From positions 17,679,678 to 17,743,677 of the forward strand of contig NC_092579.1 in the NCBI RefSeq assembly GCF_037975245.1: DNA of 64,000 nt. The letters are read 5' to 3'. Below the pieces are notes generated by a model. The model searched no databases. It was not told the DNA's origin and saw nothing but the letters and a program-made list of their open reading frames with translations. Each line of letters begins with the position of its first letter. Within the stretch, counting starts at the first letter, position 1. The translations under genes were made by a program, and so were the position numbers. Origin of the DNA: Apostichopus japonicus (lineage: Eukaryota > Echinodermata > Holothuroidea > Aspidochirotida > Stichopodidae). Below, piece after piece: positions 52,401-64,000 of this stretch.

Positions 52401-54042
52401 TCTGGAGCCAACAAAGCAGATTTTTAAAAGGATGCAGCCCACCTTCATGCACCAGCATCAAACCACCGTATGCTAGTTCATGAAACTAACTGTCAACTGT
52501 TTTGTCACATCCCCCCCCCCCCCCCGTATAAAAGTATGCAAGATCTGGAGGGTAGCCTGCATCTTATTTCTAAAACAGGTATAGATTTTAATCAAACAGG
52601 TGTTTATATATATATTTTTCCATCTTGAAGCTTAATTGGTATGACCATATATAGAAAAGGAAGTGTATAAAGTTAATTTGTCGGACCCTCAAGCCGTCCC
52701 ATTCTCTGTATATCATAACGGATCAAATTAATATATAAAACTCATTGCTATAGCGGTCACACAGATGTTTCGGGCATATGGCGAACGCATATTTATTGAA
52801 CTGCGACAATGGAATCGATCCGCAACCCAGCTCTCATTGCCAAATTCACACAGTGGAACACACTTTATTTTCCGGTATATTTCGAGCACATATTAACCTG
52901 TGATAAAGAGAGGACTGTATTGATTACTTCACAACAATAATGAAATATATAGAAATGAAGAGATTAACAGAAAATAATAATGAAAACATCACACACCCGG
53001 GAATTGTTTGTCACATAGTGCGCCACCTGTATATATGCCTCTGATGTATATCGTCTGTAGGTGTATATACTGTGGTCGTGTGTCGAATACACGGCTTGAT
53101 ATAAGTAAACACACAATGTGGTCGTCACGTTGGCCGGTGTAACGAACAATTAGGTATAACATCCATTATCCGATGACAAGTGTAATAAATTTTCGTTTTT
53201 CTTTATTTTCGTGTGAAGCTATTTATATTAAAGTTTACCGCTGAAGATGGACGCGAACACATATGTATTATTTCTTTTCGGATATTGTAAAATCTTTCAT
53301 CGGTGATAACCGATAATACGACGTTACCGCCTTCTTGCCAACAGCGTTGGAACGGTTCAAGAGGTAGGCCATCAGCTGAGTTTTAGTTTTCACTCCGAAA
53401 GAATGACAATCATATTTCTTAACCAACTTTAAAAGTTAAAAAATATTCGAAATTTTAAGACATCCTTTATTTTTCTATAGCTGTCCGTCATCAGGAAATT
53501 TGCCGGTTACTTGACTGGAAGTTTATTGAACACCAATTATAATAAATGCTAATCGTAGCCTATATGTAGGATACTATATATGAAGAAATTTATTAGCCTA
53601 GGAAGTTCTTAAAAGAGCATGAGAAATTGTAAATTTTGTTTTAGATATCAACTTAATTAACCACAGTAAATCGAATTAACTAACTAATTATTGCTGACTC
53701 CTGTATAACTAAGGCTGATAATCCTGAGTGAATCAAATGCATGTAACTGACTACGTAATGTCTACATGGTTTGTTATTCTGTATCACACATTGTCGAGAG
53801 AATCTTTTCTTTGGAGGTAGGGGGAGGGAGGGGGCCGGTGCGGGATGACGTGAGGAAGAACTCATGTTTCGACATCACTCTTTTAATACATCGACGTGGA
53901 AGTTGATGAATGTGAAGGGACATGGTTGAACGATAAGTGAAGCCGAACGAGGCATGACTCATTTGAAATACTCCCCTCAACTGAGGGATTTTGTTCGTTC
54001 CCCGTCCTTATAACGCATGCATCATATTATATATATATAGTA

Positions 54043-54087
54043 GTTATATCAGGGAGCTGCTACTCTGTAGCAGCTCCCTGGTTATAT
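54043..54087. mobile_element. 31-bp perfect hairpin with 7-bp flanking repeats
   Basis: CAGGGAGCTGCTAC and its exact complement are separated by TCT (54050-54080). GTTATAT lies immediately on each side (54043-54049 and 54081-54087). The CAGGG ends and near-8-bp flanking repeat recall hAT termini with the interior lost. The AT-rich setting makes the flanking match less decisive. Confidence 0.6.
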
Positions 54088-54340
54088 AAATTAATATATG
54101 ACACGAAGTAATTAATAACGTATGTCCCGCTACTACTATTTTACGAGTTAAGTGCCGCAAGTGCGTTAAATTTATTACGAAGTCTGTGCAGGTACTAAGG
54201 CATATACCTTACTTCACAGTAACGTTATGATAAACAGTGATTGGTAATGGAAACATATTATTTACTACTATAGTATAACAAAAAGTCTTAAAATACAGAA
54301 ATAACAGACCTATACAAACCAACTGGCGAAAACTTATATC

Positions 54341-54370
54341 ATATTATATTATATTATATTATATTATATC
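54341..54370 (+). repeat. (ATATT)n microsatellite
   Basis: About six ATATT units in a row. Confidence 0.85.
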
Positions 54371-54585
54371 ATGCACCTATTCAGTAGGCCGCACATCCCT
54401 ATATCTATATGCTATATCTCCATGACGCAAATTGGAAGTTTCGCCTCTTTTCAGTCAATAACTTTTATTTACAGACGTGCAGTTTGTTTAGGATTGTGAC
54501 ACTTCAAAAAGTTGTTTTATCTGTGAAATAGGATAAGTTCCCGCACTGTCAAATTTACCGTGGACAATCAGAGCTTATCATCATA

Positions 54586-54969
54586 GGCGTAGGAGCTTAA
54601 TTTGATTGGGGGAGGGGGGGGGGGCTGTAACGACTTGCCCGAAAAATATAACAATTTTTTCGCGTTCAACATTGTTAATGTGCATATCATACAGGCGTGA
54701 ATAGGTTATAAGATAGCATGCCAATAACATGCAATCGCTTGCCGTGTTATTACCCTTCCATATTAGTTAGAATTATTGGGGAAGTCGGTACAATAATAAT
54801 GATAATATAAGAATATAAGTTTAACTATTGAAAAACACATTGCAAATTAGATTTCTTTCAGTAGGTGCCCGAAAAATTCTAGAATATTGCCCGATTTTTT
54901 TCAAATATATTTGGTTGGGGGCTGTAGCCCCCCAGCCTCTCCCCGCCTCCCCCCGCCGCCGCCTACGCC
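54586..54969. mobile_element. Possible miniature element with GGCGTAGG ends
   Basis: GGCGTAGG at 54586 and CCTACGCC at 54962 are exact inverted ends about 380 bases apart. The inside repeats TGCCCGAAAAAT-like words and ends with a GC-rich block. No clear target duplication. It is similar in size to the hAT-type elements here. Confidence 0.4.
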
Positions 54970-55120
54970 AACCATAACATTTGGCAGCACCTATTAAGCC
55001 TATATAGGGGTCGCGCGGAGTGTTAATGAGTTCTATCTATATGTTAAGTATATACGGGGCCTATATCAGACTCGGAGGCTGGCAGAATTGAATTTCTACT
55101 TTAGAAATTAAAAAGTCAAA

Positions 55121-55620
55121 TGATGCATTGTGTGGGATTAGATCTTTTTAAGTAGCTCTATATAAGGAAGATATATTGTGCTAATAAATAATAATATATT
55201 CAAAATTTCCGACGACTAGGGGCCTGAACCTTAATGGGAGACGACTGATTTAGGATTTTATGGAGAGCCCCGTGCTGCCGGGCCTGTGAGCATTACAGCC
55301 ATATCTAATGCAGGGGGCTTGGGGTCCTCCCCAAAATGATGCATTTCTGTGGGATATTGAGATCTTTTTAAGTAGCTCTATAAGGAACACAGTGTGCTAA
55401 TAAATAATTATAGATTCAAATTTTTCGCCGACTAGGGGCAGGGCCTGAATAAACAAACCTTCATGGGAGACGCGAATGAATGAGGATTTTATAATGGAGG
55501 ACCCCGTGCTGCCCAGCCTGGGATCAATTGAAGCCATATAATGTAGGGGGCTTGGGGTCCTCCCCATAACTTCTTTTTTATTAAGACGTCAAATGGTGCA
55601 TTATGTTGAGGCATGCATAG
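55121..55620 (+). repeat. About 220-bp tandem duplication, plus a third partial unit
   Basis: Units start at 55121 (TGATGCATTG), 55338 (TGATGCATTT) and, partial, about 55593 (TGGTGCATTA). Shared blocks are GATCTTTTTAAGTAGCTCTA, GTGCTAATAAATAAT, CGACTAGGGGC, CCCCGTGCTGCC and GGGGGCTTGGGGTCCTCCCC. Confidence 0.75.
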
Positions 55621-58600
55621 CTAGTCCATTATAGACTGTAAATTAGGACCATATATAGCCCCAACGCAAAGTTGTGCTAATAAATACTTTGTGTGAGATT
55701 GAAAAAAGGGGAAGTGTACTCCCGTAGTGGTCCAATTCTTCCGGACATGAATGTAAAAACGCCGGCTGAACATGCATGCATCTCCCCGACTCAGGAAGAT
55801 CGAAGATGGGGCCAGGGATCGAGGGCGACGAGGGGTACCCACTTGAACTCTCTTTGCGCGCATTTAATTACATTCCCGATAAAATGAATTCGTCCGTCGC
55901 TTCTCACCTCATGTACGGTAGTATTTTGTTCTTTTAACTCGCTATACGAGAGAGCAAGCAATACGCTCAGCTTCCCGGCCCTGGATCATGTACCAGAGAA
56001 ATTGAATTCCTCTCTATCATATGTTTAAACAGTTGTGAAAAAATGCATGAACACACCACAAAGACTTGATTAATTATAACATACAAATTATACACCATTT
56101 GATGGTGTTTGAGATGATTAGCCAGTCTCCATACGAAACAAGCATCTTATACATTTCCGATGTAGTAAATATGTTAATATTTGAGAACCCCCCCCCCCCC
56201 CCATAAAAAGAAAAAAGAAAAAAATCCGAACGAACGCCAAACAACTGTAACCATTCTCAAACCCAGTCCACGTACATCGAGACTGTAACTTTATGATTGT
56301 GACGAAGGTCCGCCAAGTGATTAGTAAATATATATAGGTAGATATATAGAGAAGTTAGTGAACCAGATTCCAATATCACCGCGACAAGTTGTTTGAACAG
56401 TTTGATAGACTAAGTACAGTGCTATATAAGATGATTTCGTACGTCACGCCTAGCTATAATGAAACACTTGTGATTCACACGTAAAACTTGCAATGGAAAT
56501 GAGTGGGTTTAGTCTTTGTGTTTCGTTACTTTTACTGCAGTTGTTTCGTTCTTATGCAACATAGGCATAGTCAAATTCGGACACGGAAAGCTTGACTTCG
56601 AACAGTGTACTTGTTTAACATGATGTGCATCATTGGGCATATTTTGACAAACTCAGCGCATTAACATGGTTTCTCTACGGAAACATTTGTGTCCGAATTA
56701 CTTGACCGGCTTGTATTGAAAAAGTAGGCCTAGCCCTACGTGCGCCCACTTCAGACTACAGTACAGGTTTACGGTAAATTGGATTTACTATAGAATTTAG
56801 TACAGCTAACCTTGACCCCAAGAGCCAATGTATTGTAAGGGAGTTTAAGACCAAGGTCGAGTAGTATTGTGGAGAATCGATCGCTAAGATAATTATTTGT
56901 CAGTAGTCTATTGTTAAATGCATGTAGCCTAGCCTAGGTCTTATTATACCTAACCTGCAGCCTATGTTAGGCATAGGTCTATTCTAGGCTATGGCATAAG
57001 TTACGCGTAAGTAGGCTAGTGGATATTAGTCCATTCCCAAAGTTTATGAAGACTCCTGGCTAGAAGGGAAATGATCCAAATTAATGCTAGATACAAAAAA
57101 ATGTTGTACATTCAAGGATAAGTTACGTCTTGTAGGCTACAATGATAACATCGAAAAAAGATCCACAGATACAATTACAAGTTATAACCCATGCATTGTT
57201 TGGGCATGTATCCAGTACCAACCTTGCTACAGTATGTTACAATTGAAGCACATTGATTAAGAATGACAAGAGATCAGAATATCCCCACAGCCTTCAAGGC
57301 TTTATCATGTTACTTTAAGTTAGATACAAAGTACTGTAAGATACACAGGTCTGTATAGTACTACTAGTACTAGCTTGGACACTGATGTACTGTATACTGT
57401 ATTGTAAAGAACCATGGTGGTGTATCACTGCAGTAGTAATGAAGCTTTCATGTTTTTCATTTTCATCAATGTATTTTTTCGCATCATTGCTTTTATATCT
57501 CTTATAAAAATCCAATTGGTGTGTTATCCTTAGTTACAGGGACTGCAAAGTACATTACTTACTGTATTGTAGCTTCTGGCAAAGAAATGACTATAGCGAT
57601 GGCCATCAAGGCTACTGTAAGTAGATTAGTTGATTGAGCAAAGGACTAACCAATGATCCTATCATGACTGAACAGTTAAAATCTTGATCTACAGTAGCCA
57701 AAAAATGTTGCGCTTTTGAAATTGGCTATAATTTCCCAGTCAGTTTTCTGCTGTTCATTTGCTTGCTCTAATCTTGTTCTAGTTAAAAATGTTGAAAAGT
57801 AAAGGTACTGTTCATTAACAAAAATAAAAGCTATAGCACACATCCCAGGGAATATTTTTAAACAGGGGAGAAGTACCTGTAGGTGTGGACTTGTCCCTGT
57901 TCCTCCCTGGGTCCACTGTCCTTCACATAGACTACTCTGCACTAGTTAGGTTTATTTCTTTATTACAGGTCTTATAATTTATTTTATGTAAAAAGTTTGC
58001 ATATCTCAACACCTTAGCCTAAAAGTTAACATAAAAGTGACTACAAAATTGTTAGATATCCTGAAATTGCCTCACTGTCTCCAAAAGAAAGGGGGAGATA
58101 GTACCAATAGTGTGCATTTTGTAATCTTATATAGTACTTTACTAGAACACTGGAATCGACCTTCAACGATTGTAGTCTTTCTAGAGCAATTAAACTCTGG
58201 TGTTTCAGCTGTGCACAGCAGGATGCCTATTGTTAGGTTTCATACATAGCCTACTGGAGCTCAAAGCGTATTGTACCAAATTATCAATAATATCCAGTTC
58301 TGTATAGTTTCCTCTTTAAGAGAACTTGTGGCGTCATTTGAAAGTACAGTACTTCGTCCACCTCTGTGCTAGGGTAAACCTTGAACTCTGAACACAGATT
58401 TAATTTATACAGTAGGTTAACCTAAGGCTTTCAACAGCTTTGAGCAATGGTGCTGTGTTCATTTCTTTGACTATTACACAAGAAATCCTTCAGAATTATA
58501 TCCTGTACTTGAACAGGGCTTTAAAGATGAAGTACAGTATCACTGTTGGTCTATAGTTCCTGGGGTTAAGTTGTATTGTACATAGTAACTACAATATTTG

Positions 58601-59233
58601 TGAGCTGATTGTTCCAGTCAGAGCTGTATTATCTATTATGAGCTAAACTGATTGATTTTTGTTATTTACTGTATAAAGTTGCGGGTGGAATGGCAACTCT
58701 GTTAGCATCGTTCACTTGAGATCAATATTAACACTAGTGGCAGAGCAGATGGGAAACTTGTGGAGCATGCAATTTCATGTACGTAATTTTTTGTTTTACC
58801 ACTAAGGACAGATTTACACTAATTTGCCAGTTAGTGTACATGTGTGTACATGATCTATGGCTACTGTACAATCCTGTATGTATGTATACATTCTTTAGAT
58901 CTTTTGACTACTTTCCTCTAGAAGTTTGCTTTGTGAATAAGTTGCACTGTTGTAAATGCACTTGGAACGAACCAGCATAAAATTATTGTGTACAGTAAGT
59001 AAGCTTTTCATTCCCTGTCCTTCTTATTCGTAGAAGTTGCGGATACAGTGTTCATTTCATGTCCACAAAACGTTCTAAGAGGAAAAAGAATTGCAACCCA
59101 GGATTGTCTGAGGATAGTCCTTCAGCCATGTGCAGTCTCACAAATGTTTGCTGGAAATGATTTTAGCAGTTTACAGTACAGTGCATGCAATTTATACTGT
59201 ACAGTACTCAGCGATAGTCAATACCCTTTCAAC

Positions 59234-59254
59234 TGTGTGTGTGTGTGTGTGTGT
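59234..59254 (+). repeat. (GT)n microsatellite
   Basis: About ten GT dinucleotides in a row. Confidence 0.85.
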
Positions 59255-60766
59255 ACATAGGACTTACTTAGAGCAAGGCTAGTATGTGATGTATTATCCA
59301 CCAATGTTTATTTAACTTTAGTGTTTCGTAAAGGCAGCTCAAGTGCTGTTCAAATTCACCTCACGGACCAGAGACTACGAAATTGCAATCAGAGTCTCAC
59401 TTCTACTATTTAAAGTGAATATCCTTAAATTAAAAACAGAAGTCTGGTCAAAGTACAGGAGTGTACTTAACAGCTGATAATGAACACTCCTCACCATATT
59501 TGAACACTCTCATTGCTTTTGAAACTGCATTGTATAAATGCTACAGTAACTTGTTATTCAGAGACATTTTCTGATGAAAAATGGTATTTTATTAGTTTAG
59601 TTACAGTACAGTAGGTACAGTAATACAGACTCAGTACTGTCTAATGGCAGTAAAAATGTTTGCCACCAATGATTATTATAAAGCAAACTACTCTACAGTA
59701 GGCTATTGTAGGCAATGGTAGACTGCAAATATTGAGTGCAGGCCCTAGCCTCAGGCTTAGTGTTACTTTTTTAAAGTATGGTTATTCCCCCTCCCCCTCC
59801 CCACAGGATGGTCAACATATTTTGGAGGGACCCACAAAATCAAAAGTAAAGAAAAGTACATTTACATTGCTTAAAAAGTTGCAATATACATATAACACAG
59901 TATTTCAACTAAGCACTGTTAATCAATGTTTCAAAATTTCTCAATCACCACTGAAGGGTTGCCATGGTGATGGAGGCAAGTATTAGGGGTCACCAAGCTA
60001 ACAGTTTGAATATACCAGGGAATATACCTGGGAAGATATTGTACAGAACAGTTGACAAAAATCTCTACATAGGTGCTTTGGAACAATTTTAGATTTTATC
60101 TGGCAAACAACATGTGTTGTGCTCAAGTGCACATTGCACTGATATGTACCCGACAAAGGCCTTCGACTATGTAGGACATACGTATACCAATATTTAATGC
60201 TATGGTCGAAGGTAATTGCTGTTTTCCTTTTATAAAGAAATTGACAGTTTTAAATCAAAATGGAACCTTAATGTTTAAATTGTAGTTTTTTCTAATACGT
60301 TGACCATGCTAATATAGTGTCTGTTAAATGTCTTAGAGAGACCAAAAGTACTGTAGCTAAAAAGAAACTTTTTCATTTAGTTCAGTTTGAAATATAACAA
60401 TTGGTAGTGCAGTCTAGAGCTATACAGATAATGATTTACTGGATTTAACCCAAAACTAGCTAATATGCATTTTGTTTTGTACTGTTTGATACCAATTGCT
60501 TTTGTCCCATAGTATCACTGGTGTTCGTTCATAAGGATGAAAAACTTCAGAACATTCCATCTAGCCTCGTTGTATGCAGTAAATTTGTCAGGACAGGACA
60601 AAAACAGTATTTCAAATATCACTTGAAATGATCAGTTGCTTGTTCTTTTACCATTAATTGATGGATTGTAATATTGAATAAATTGTCGTTGAACATCTCT
60701 TCTTTTGCAGTTTTTGCAGACTTTACATACAAGTACAATATTCATCTCAACCTTGGTCTTTCAAGA

Positions 60767-62961
60767 ATGGGCGCAGGAGAGAGGCACGGCCGTCGCCGGG
60801 CGGGGCGTAGAAGACGCCGACAACGGCGAGCCCATCACCATAATCGCCATCACCATAATCACCATAATCACCATATTCACCATAGGACAAATAGGGTACC
60901 TGTCCATCACCCACTTTACTATCAGAGTGTTCTTGGAGCCGTGTCACGTCAACGCAGTCATGGCGCTCCGAACTCTTCTTGCAGCTCGACCTCAAATACG
61001 AATACAAACACAGACACGATTATTGGTATCTTTGCATCGTCCATGAGCACTCCAGCGCCACCGGTGCGACAGACTTCTTCGACATTTCAGTGCCTCTCCA
61101 TGTGTCGTGTGACTAGCATCTTTCTCTGGTTTGTCGGGATCATGATGATGAGTCTCGGTGGGTTCCAGACACCCATCGGGTTCATCGGTCTTGGTATATT
61201 GTTCCTGGGTATATTCTTCCTGTGCTTAACCTCCCTTGCGATGTCTGGATCGTGCTCAAAGTACTGTAACAGAACGATGGATCCAGAAAGGCCGCCAACG
61301 TGGGCCACAGAAAACGGACACCATGTACCTAATCAAAGAAGCACTGCACCCGTGCCCAACCCTTCATTTGCAACGTCATATGCTGATCCAAGCCCTGCCT
61401 ATGCAAGGTTAGTATTATTACAGTACTTTGAATCAGTTCATGGAAAAATGTGGTATATTTTTGATTATCATCTGCCAGTTGTGAAATGAAACTGTCAACT
61501 GTTTGGATTTAATAGAAACTTAAGATCTTATGTTGAGGTTCAAAAACAAACCTATTGTCATTATGTGCCATTTCAAGACCGTACAGAATTATGAAAATAT
61601 CATCACAATTCACAATGGAATACTGCATGACTGTGACATTTACTTGGACTCAGAATTTTTTGCACGTCTGAAATTTTGGTTGCGAATTGGAAAAAAAAAG
61701 AAGGAAGTAATGTGTTGTAAAATTTAATGACATATTTTATGGTACAATTTATCGCAGGATCACGTCCATAGCTTGCAGTTGTAAGCATGAAATATATATT
61801 CAATATGTTAGTACTCAAACTGCAGTAAGTACAATGGTTGGAATTTCATTTGGCTCTTTCAGAAGCACTGTAAACTGTGCACTGGATTAATCTTCTTCTG
61901 TATTTTCAAGATCAAATGGATTTTTTTTGGTCTGGTTCATACAAGAATGATTGGTGTTTTGTCTTCCCTACTCTATTAATTATCTTGTGGTAATAAGTCC
62001 ATTAGCATCATTAATTAATGTTGTGTGTTGTTTCTTCGACAGCCCTGACCCATCAACCGATAAACCACCATCTTATGAAGAGGTCATGGCAGGGAGTTAT
62101 CCCCCCACCGTAAGTGCCACCATCCTTAACACCATACCAGAGGCGCCCACTTCGATGCCGTCGTCCGGGGAGCCATTGCCAAATTACACCAGTGTGCCGC
62201 CGTACCCTTCAAACACTCTTCAAGCTCAGACCTTGGGATGGTCTGTAGGGGCTGATCCGCATCCTTCAAACACCCCCCAAGCTCAGACCATAGGATGGTC
62301 GGTAGGGGTCGAGCCGTATCCTTCTTCGGCAGATACACAGAGCTTTCAGCAGACGGGCTCTGGTACCAACTACACATGGGGTGCTGCATCATACCCGAGT
62401 CAACAAGTGACTGGTTCCTCTGTTCCTCAGCAGGACACTGTCGGTGTAAGTGTAGCAGCAGGTACTACTCCTCAAACCGTACTCGACGAGTCACCTCCGG
62501 CAGAGCAGCCCGCTTCTCAAGTTCAAGTAGTCAATGAGTATCCAAGCGTTTCCATCCAGCATCACACTGTCCTATCTACTCCTCGAGCCGACGACTCCTC
62601 CACACTGACGGCGACGACGATACCACCGGAACCAGCCATGCCTTCAGCTGATACCTTACCTACTGTTCAGGTGGAGACCTTCAATGAATTACCATTGTCC
62701 TCTTCTATGAACTCACAAACTGAACTACCTTTACTTGATCAAGCTATGCATGGCTGTAATAGAACTTCTCTAGACACCTCTAACGCTCTTGCAACTCATG
62801 TAAAGGTAGAGTCATCTCTGCTGGAGGGGGAGGAGGAGGGGGATGTTGGAGGAGAGCTTGATGGTGATGAGATTGGTACTCGAGATGAACCATCATCAAC
62901 TAATTCAGCTCTTCCTCCAGTTTCATCTCCATTACCTGTAATGGCACAGTCAGAATGCTAA
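60767..62961 (+). CDS. Two-transmembrane PPxY-motif protein, unnamed
   Basis: Exons 60767-61407 and 62043-62961 join in frame (AG|C) to give 519 residues. The N-terminus is Arg-rich (about 5-21), then His/Asn-rich (about 23-44). Two adjacent hydrophobic segments (about 115-134 and 139-160) form a hairpin, followed by a Cys-containing stretch. The long C-terminal tail has PPSYEEV (222-228) soon after the membrane, a likely ligand of Nedd4-type WW domains, and later LPNY and PPYPS. It also has a 19-residue tandem repeat and an acidic end. Two membrane spans with a PPxY tail recalls several TMEM-type adaptors for ubiquitin ligases, but I do not recognise the family. The start was taken at the first Met after an acceptor near 60711; upstream exons may exist. 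The donor is a weak gttagt. Confidence 0.78.
62203..62316 (+). repeat. 57-bp coding tandem repeat x 2
   Basis: Two units of 19 residues (YPSNTLQAQTLGWSVGADP-like), 62203-62259 and 62260-62316, with a third start (YPSS) after them. The repeat keeps the reading frame. Confidence 0.85.
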
Positions 62962-63150
62962 TCAGGACGACTGCCAACTTTTAAAGCATTGCCGTTTTTT
63001 TTTCTTTATTCAAATCTTGTATTTTGTCATCTCCATTACCTGTCATACAGTAGTACAGTCAGAATGCTAATCAGGACGACTGCCAACTTTTAAGCATCGC
63101 CTGTTTTTTTATAATAATTTTTTTTTATCCAAATTTTTGTATTTGCACAA
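62923..63150 (+). repeat. About 105-bp tandem duplication across the stop codon and 3' UTR
   Basis: TCATCTCCATTACCTGT through CAGTCAGAATGCTAATCAGG, a T-rich run and a CAAAT-TTGTATTTTG block occurs at 62923-63026 and again from 63027 to about 63150. The second copy lies wholly in the 3' UTR. Confidence 0.8.
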
Positions 63151-64000
63151 AACTTCTTGTACATGATTTTAAAATTGATGTTGCTATCAAGTGCCTATAC
63201 ATTTGAGACCTTTTTTGTAATGCAGCTCTAAGCCTCTAAATATAATCTAGCTGGAATTGGTTTCTAATCATCCCATTTCATATTTAAAAATCTTGTCATA
63301 TATTTACAGTATGATCAAATGCGATTATATGCAGTGGTATAATACAATTCAACTCATTTTAGGGTGAAATAAAATTCATGAACAACTATTTACGATCACT
63401 TGCCATGATATTCGTCAAAACAGCCTATTGCACTGATTTTTTTTTTGTGGTAACTTTTAATATCCAAATGGCAACATGGTACTACATTAACATGACAAGT
63501 CAAATTTTATTTTCAAAAAGTCAAGATATAGTTCATATTTTCGAAAAATTCTGAATTTTGTATGCAATAATATAACATGAAAAAATGTATCGGCGACAAA
63601 AGTTCTTAATTGAATGTAATCGTTAAGTACTTGGCTATGCTCAAAGGTCATGTGCATCAGCCTCAAATTGTAACCTGCTAGAAAGTTTTAAAAGTATAGT
63701 TGTCATTTGACTTTAGGTTTAGGATCTGACAATTTGTTTGATTGTCCTTCAGATGGGGTCGCAACCACTGTACGGGTGACACGTGCACAGGCAGGGCATG
63801 CACCCATGTCATTCTCAGTTTTTACAGCATCGGTGTCAACCTTGCCTGGGTATAGTTGGTTTAGTTATGATTGACCATGCCATTGTAGTGTTCAGGTTCC
63901 CTATATGTCAGAGTTGGTTCCTTTCAGCCAGAAAATCTGTAGCCCAATCAGCATTTGAGAAATGCCACAACATGTGGACATGCATATTATGTGTCAAGCT
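62962..64000 (+). other. 3' UTR and downstream flank
   Basis: An AATAAA-containing signal occurs near 63368. No further gene is visible before the window ends. Confidence 0.4.

Larger units (their letters stand above)
51169..60766. other. Gene-poor 9.6-kb interval
   Basis: No exon with a recognisable protein is seen. Contents: lipocalin upstream region, a SINE, poly(C) runs, a flanked hairpin, tandem duplications, and AT-rich sequence rich in TACAGTA/TACTGTA words (about 57300-59700). TAGGCCTA/TAGCCTAG words cluster near 56720-57000, as they do near other gene starts here, so a 5' exon of the gene at 60767 might lie there. Confidence 0.4.

Noticed and set aside
55621..55887. ORFs on both strands near a GC-richer patch
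   Set aside because: No domain or splice context; next to tandem duplications.
60747..61308. Minus-strand ORFs at 60747-61007 and 61087-61308
   Set aside because: They are shadows of the PPxY gene, whose splice junction and membrane hairpin support the plus strand.

Overview
The window is nuclear DNA of an animal: AT-rich, with small exons bounded by GT-AG introns, many microsatellites and poly(C)/poly(G) runs, and several families of transposable elements. The proteins read like those of an invertebrate deuterostome. An echinoderm, possibly a sea cucumber, is my best guess, but this is inference from protein resemblance and repeat style and is not proven.

Layout from left to right. (1) 110-21221, minus strand: DNA ligase I (LIG1). 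Twenty coding exons give the first 789 residues in one unbroken frame; the C-terminal OB-fold part lies beyond the left edge. Its first intron holds an intact Rex1/CR1-like LINE on the opposite strand. Other introns hold a 33-bp minisatellite, a tRNA-derived SINE, a broken LINE remnant and a duplicated donor site. (2) 21222-24671: an upstream region with two E2F-like sites near LIG1 and a 1.1-kb element whose inverted ends are built of 22-bp tandem repeats. (3) 24672-29232, plus strand: TVP23, a Golgi membrane protein. (4) 33470-40117, minus strand: NUBP1, a cytosolic Fe-S scaffold ATPase, with a hAT-type miniature element in an intron. (5) 41252-44584, plus strand: DCTN5 (dynactin p25), head-to-head with NUBP1; its exon 3 carries one extra base that breaks the frame. 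(6) 46748-51168, minus strand: a secreted apolipoprotein D-like lipocalin with two hAT-type miniature elements 60 bp apart in intron 1. (7) 51169-60766: a gene-poor stretch with a second SINE copy, a 31-bp perfect hairpin flanked by 7-bp direct repeats, and tandem duplications. (8) 60767-62961, plus strand: a two-transmembrane protein with a PPxY motif that I cannot name.

The genes do not form one pathway. They are housekeeping genes (replication, Golgi traffic, Fe-S assembly, dynein transport) plus a secreted carrier and a membrane adaptor. The most notable points are a probable exon-pair duplication in LIG1 that doubles its nuclear-localisation-like motif, three hAT-type miniature elements with exact 8-bp target duplications, the flanked 31-bp hairpin, the composite inverted-repeat element and the DCTN5 frameshift.
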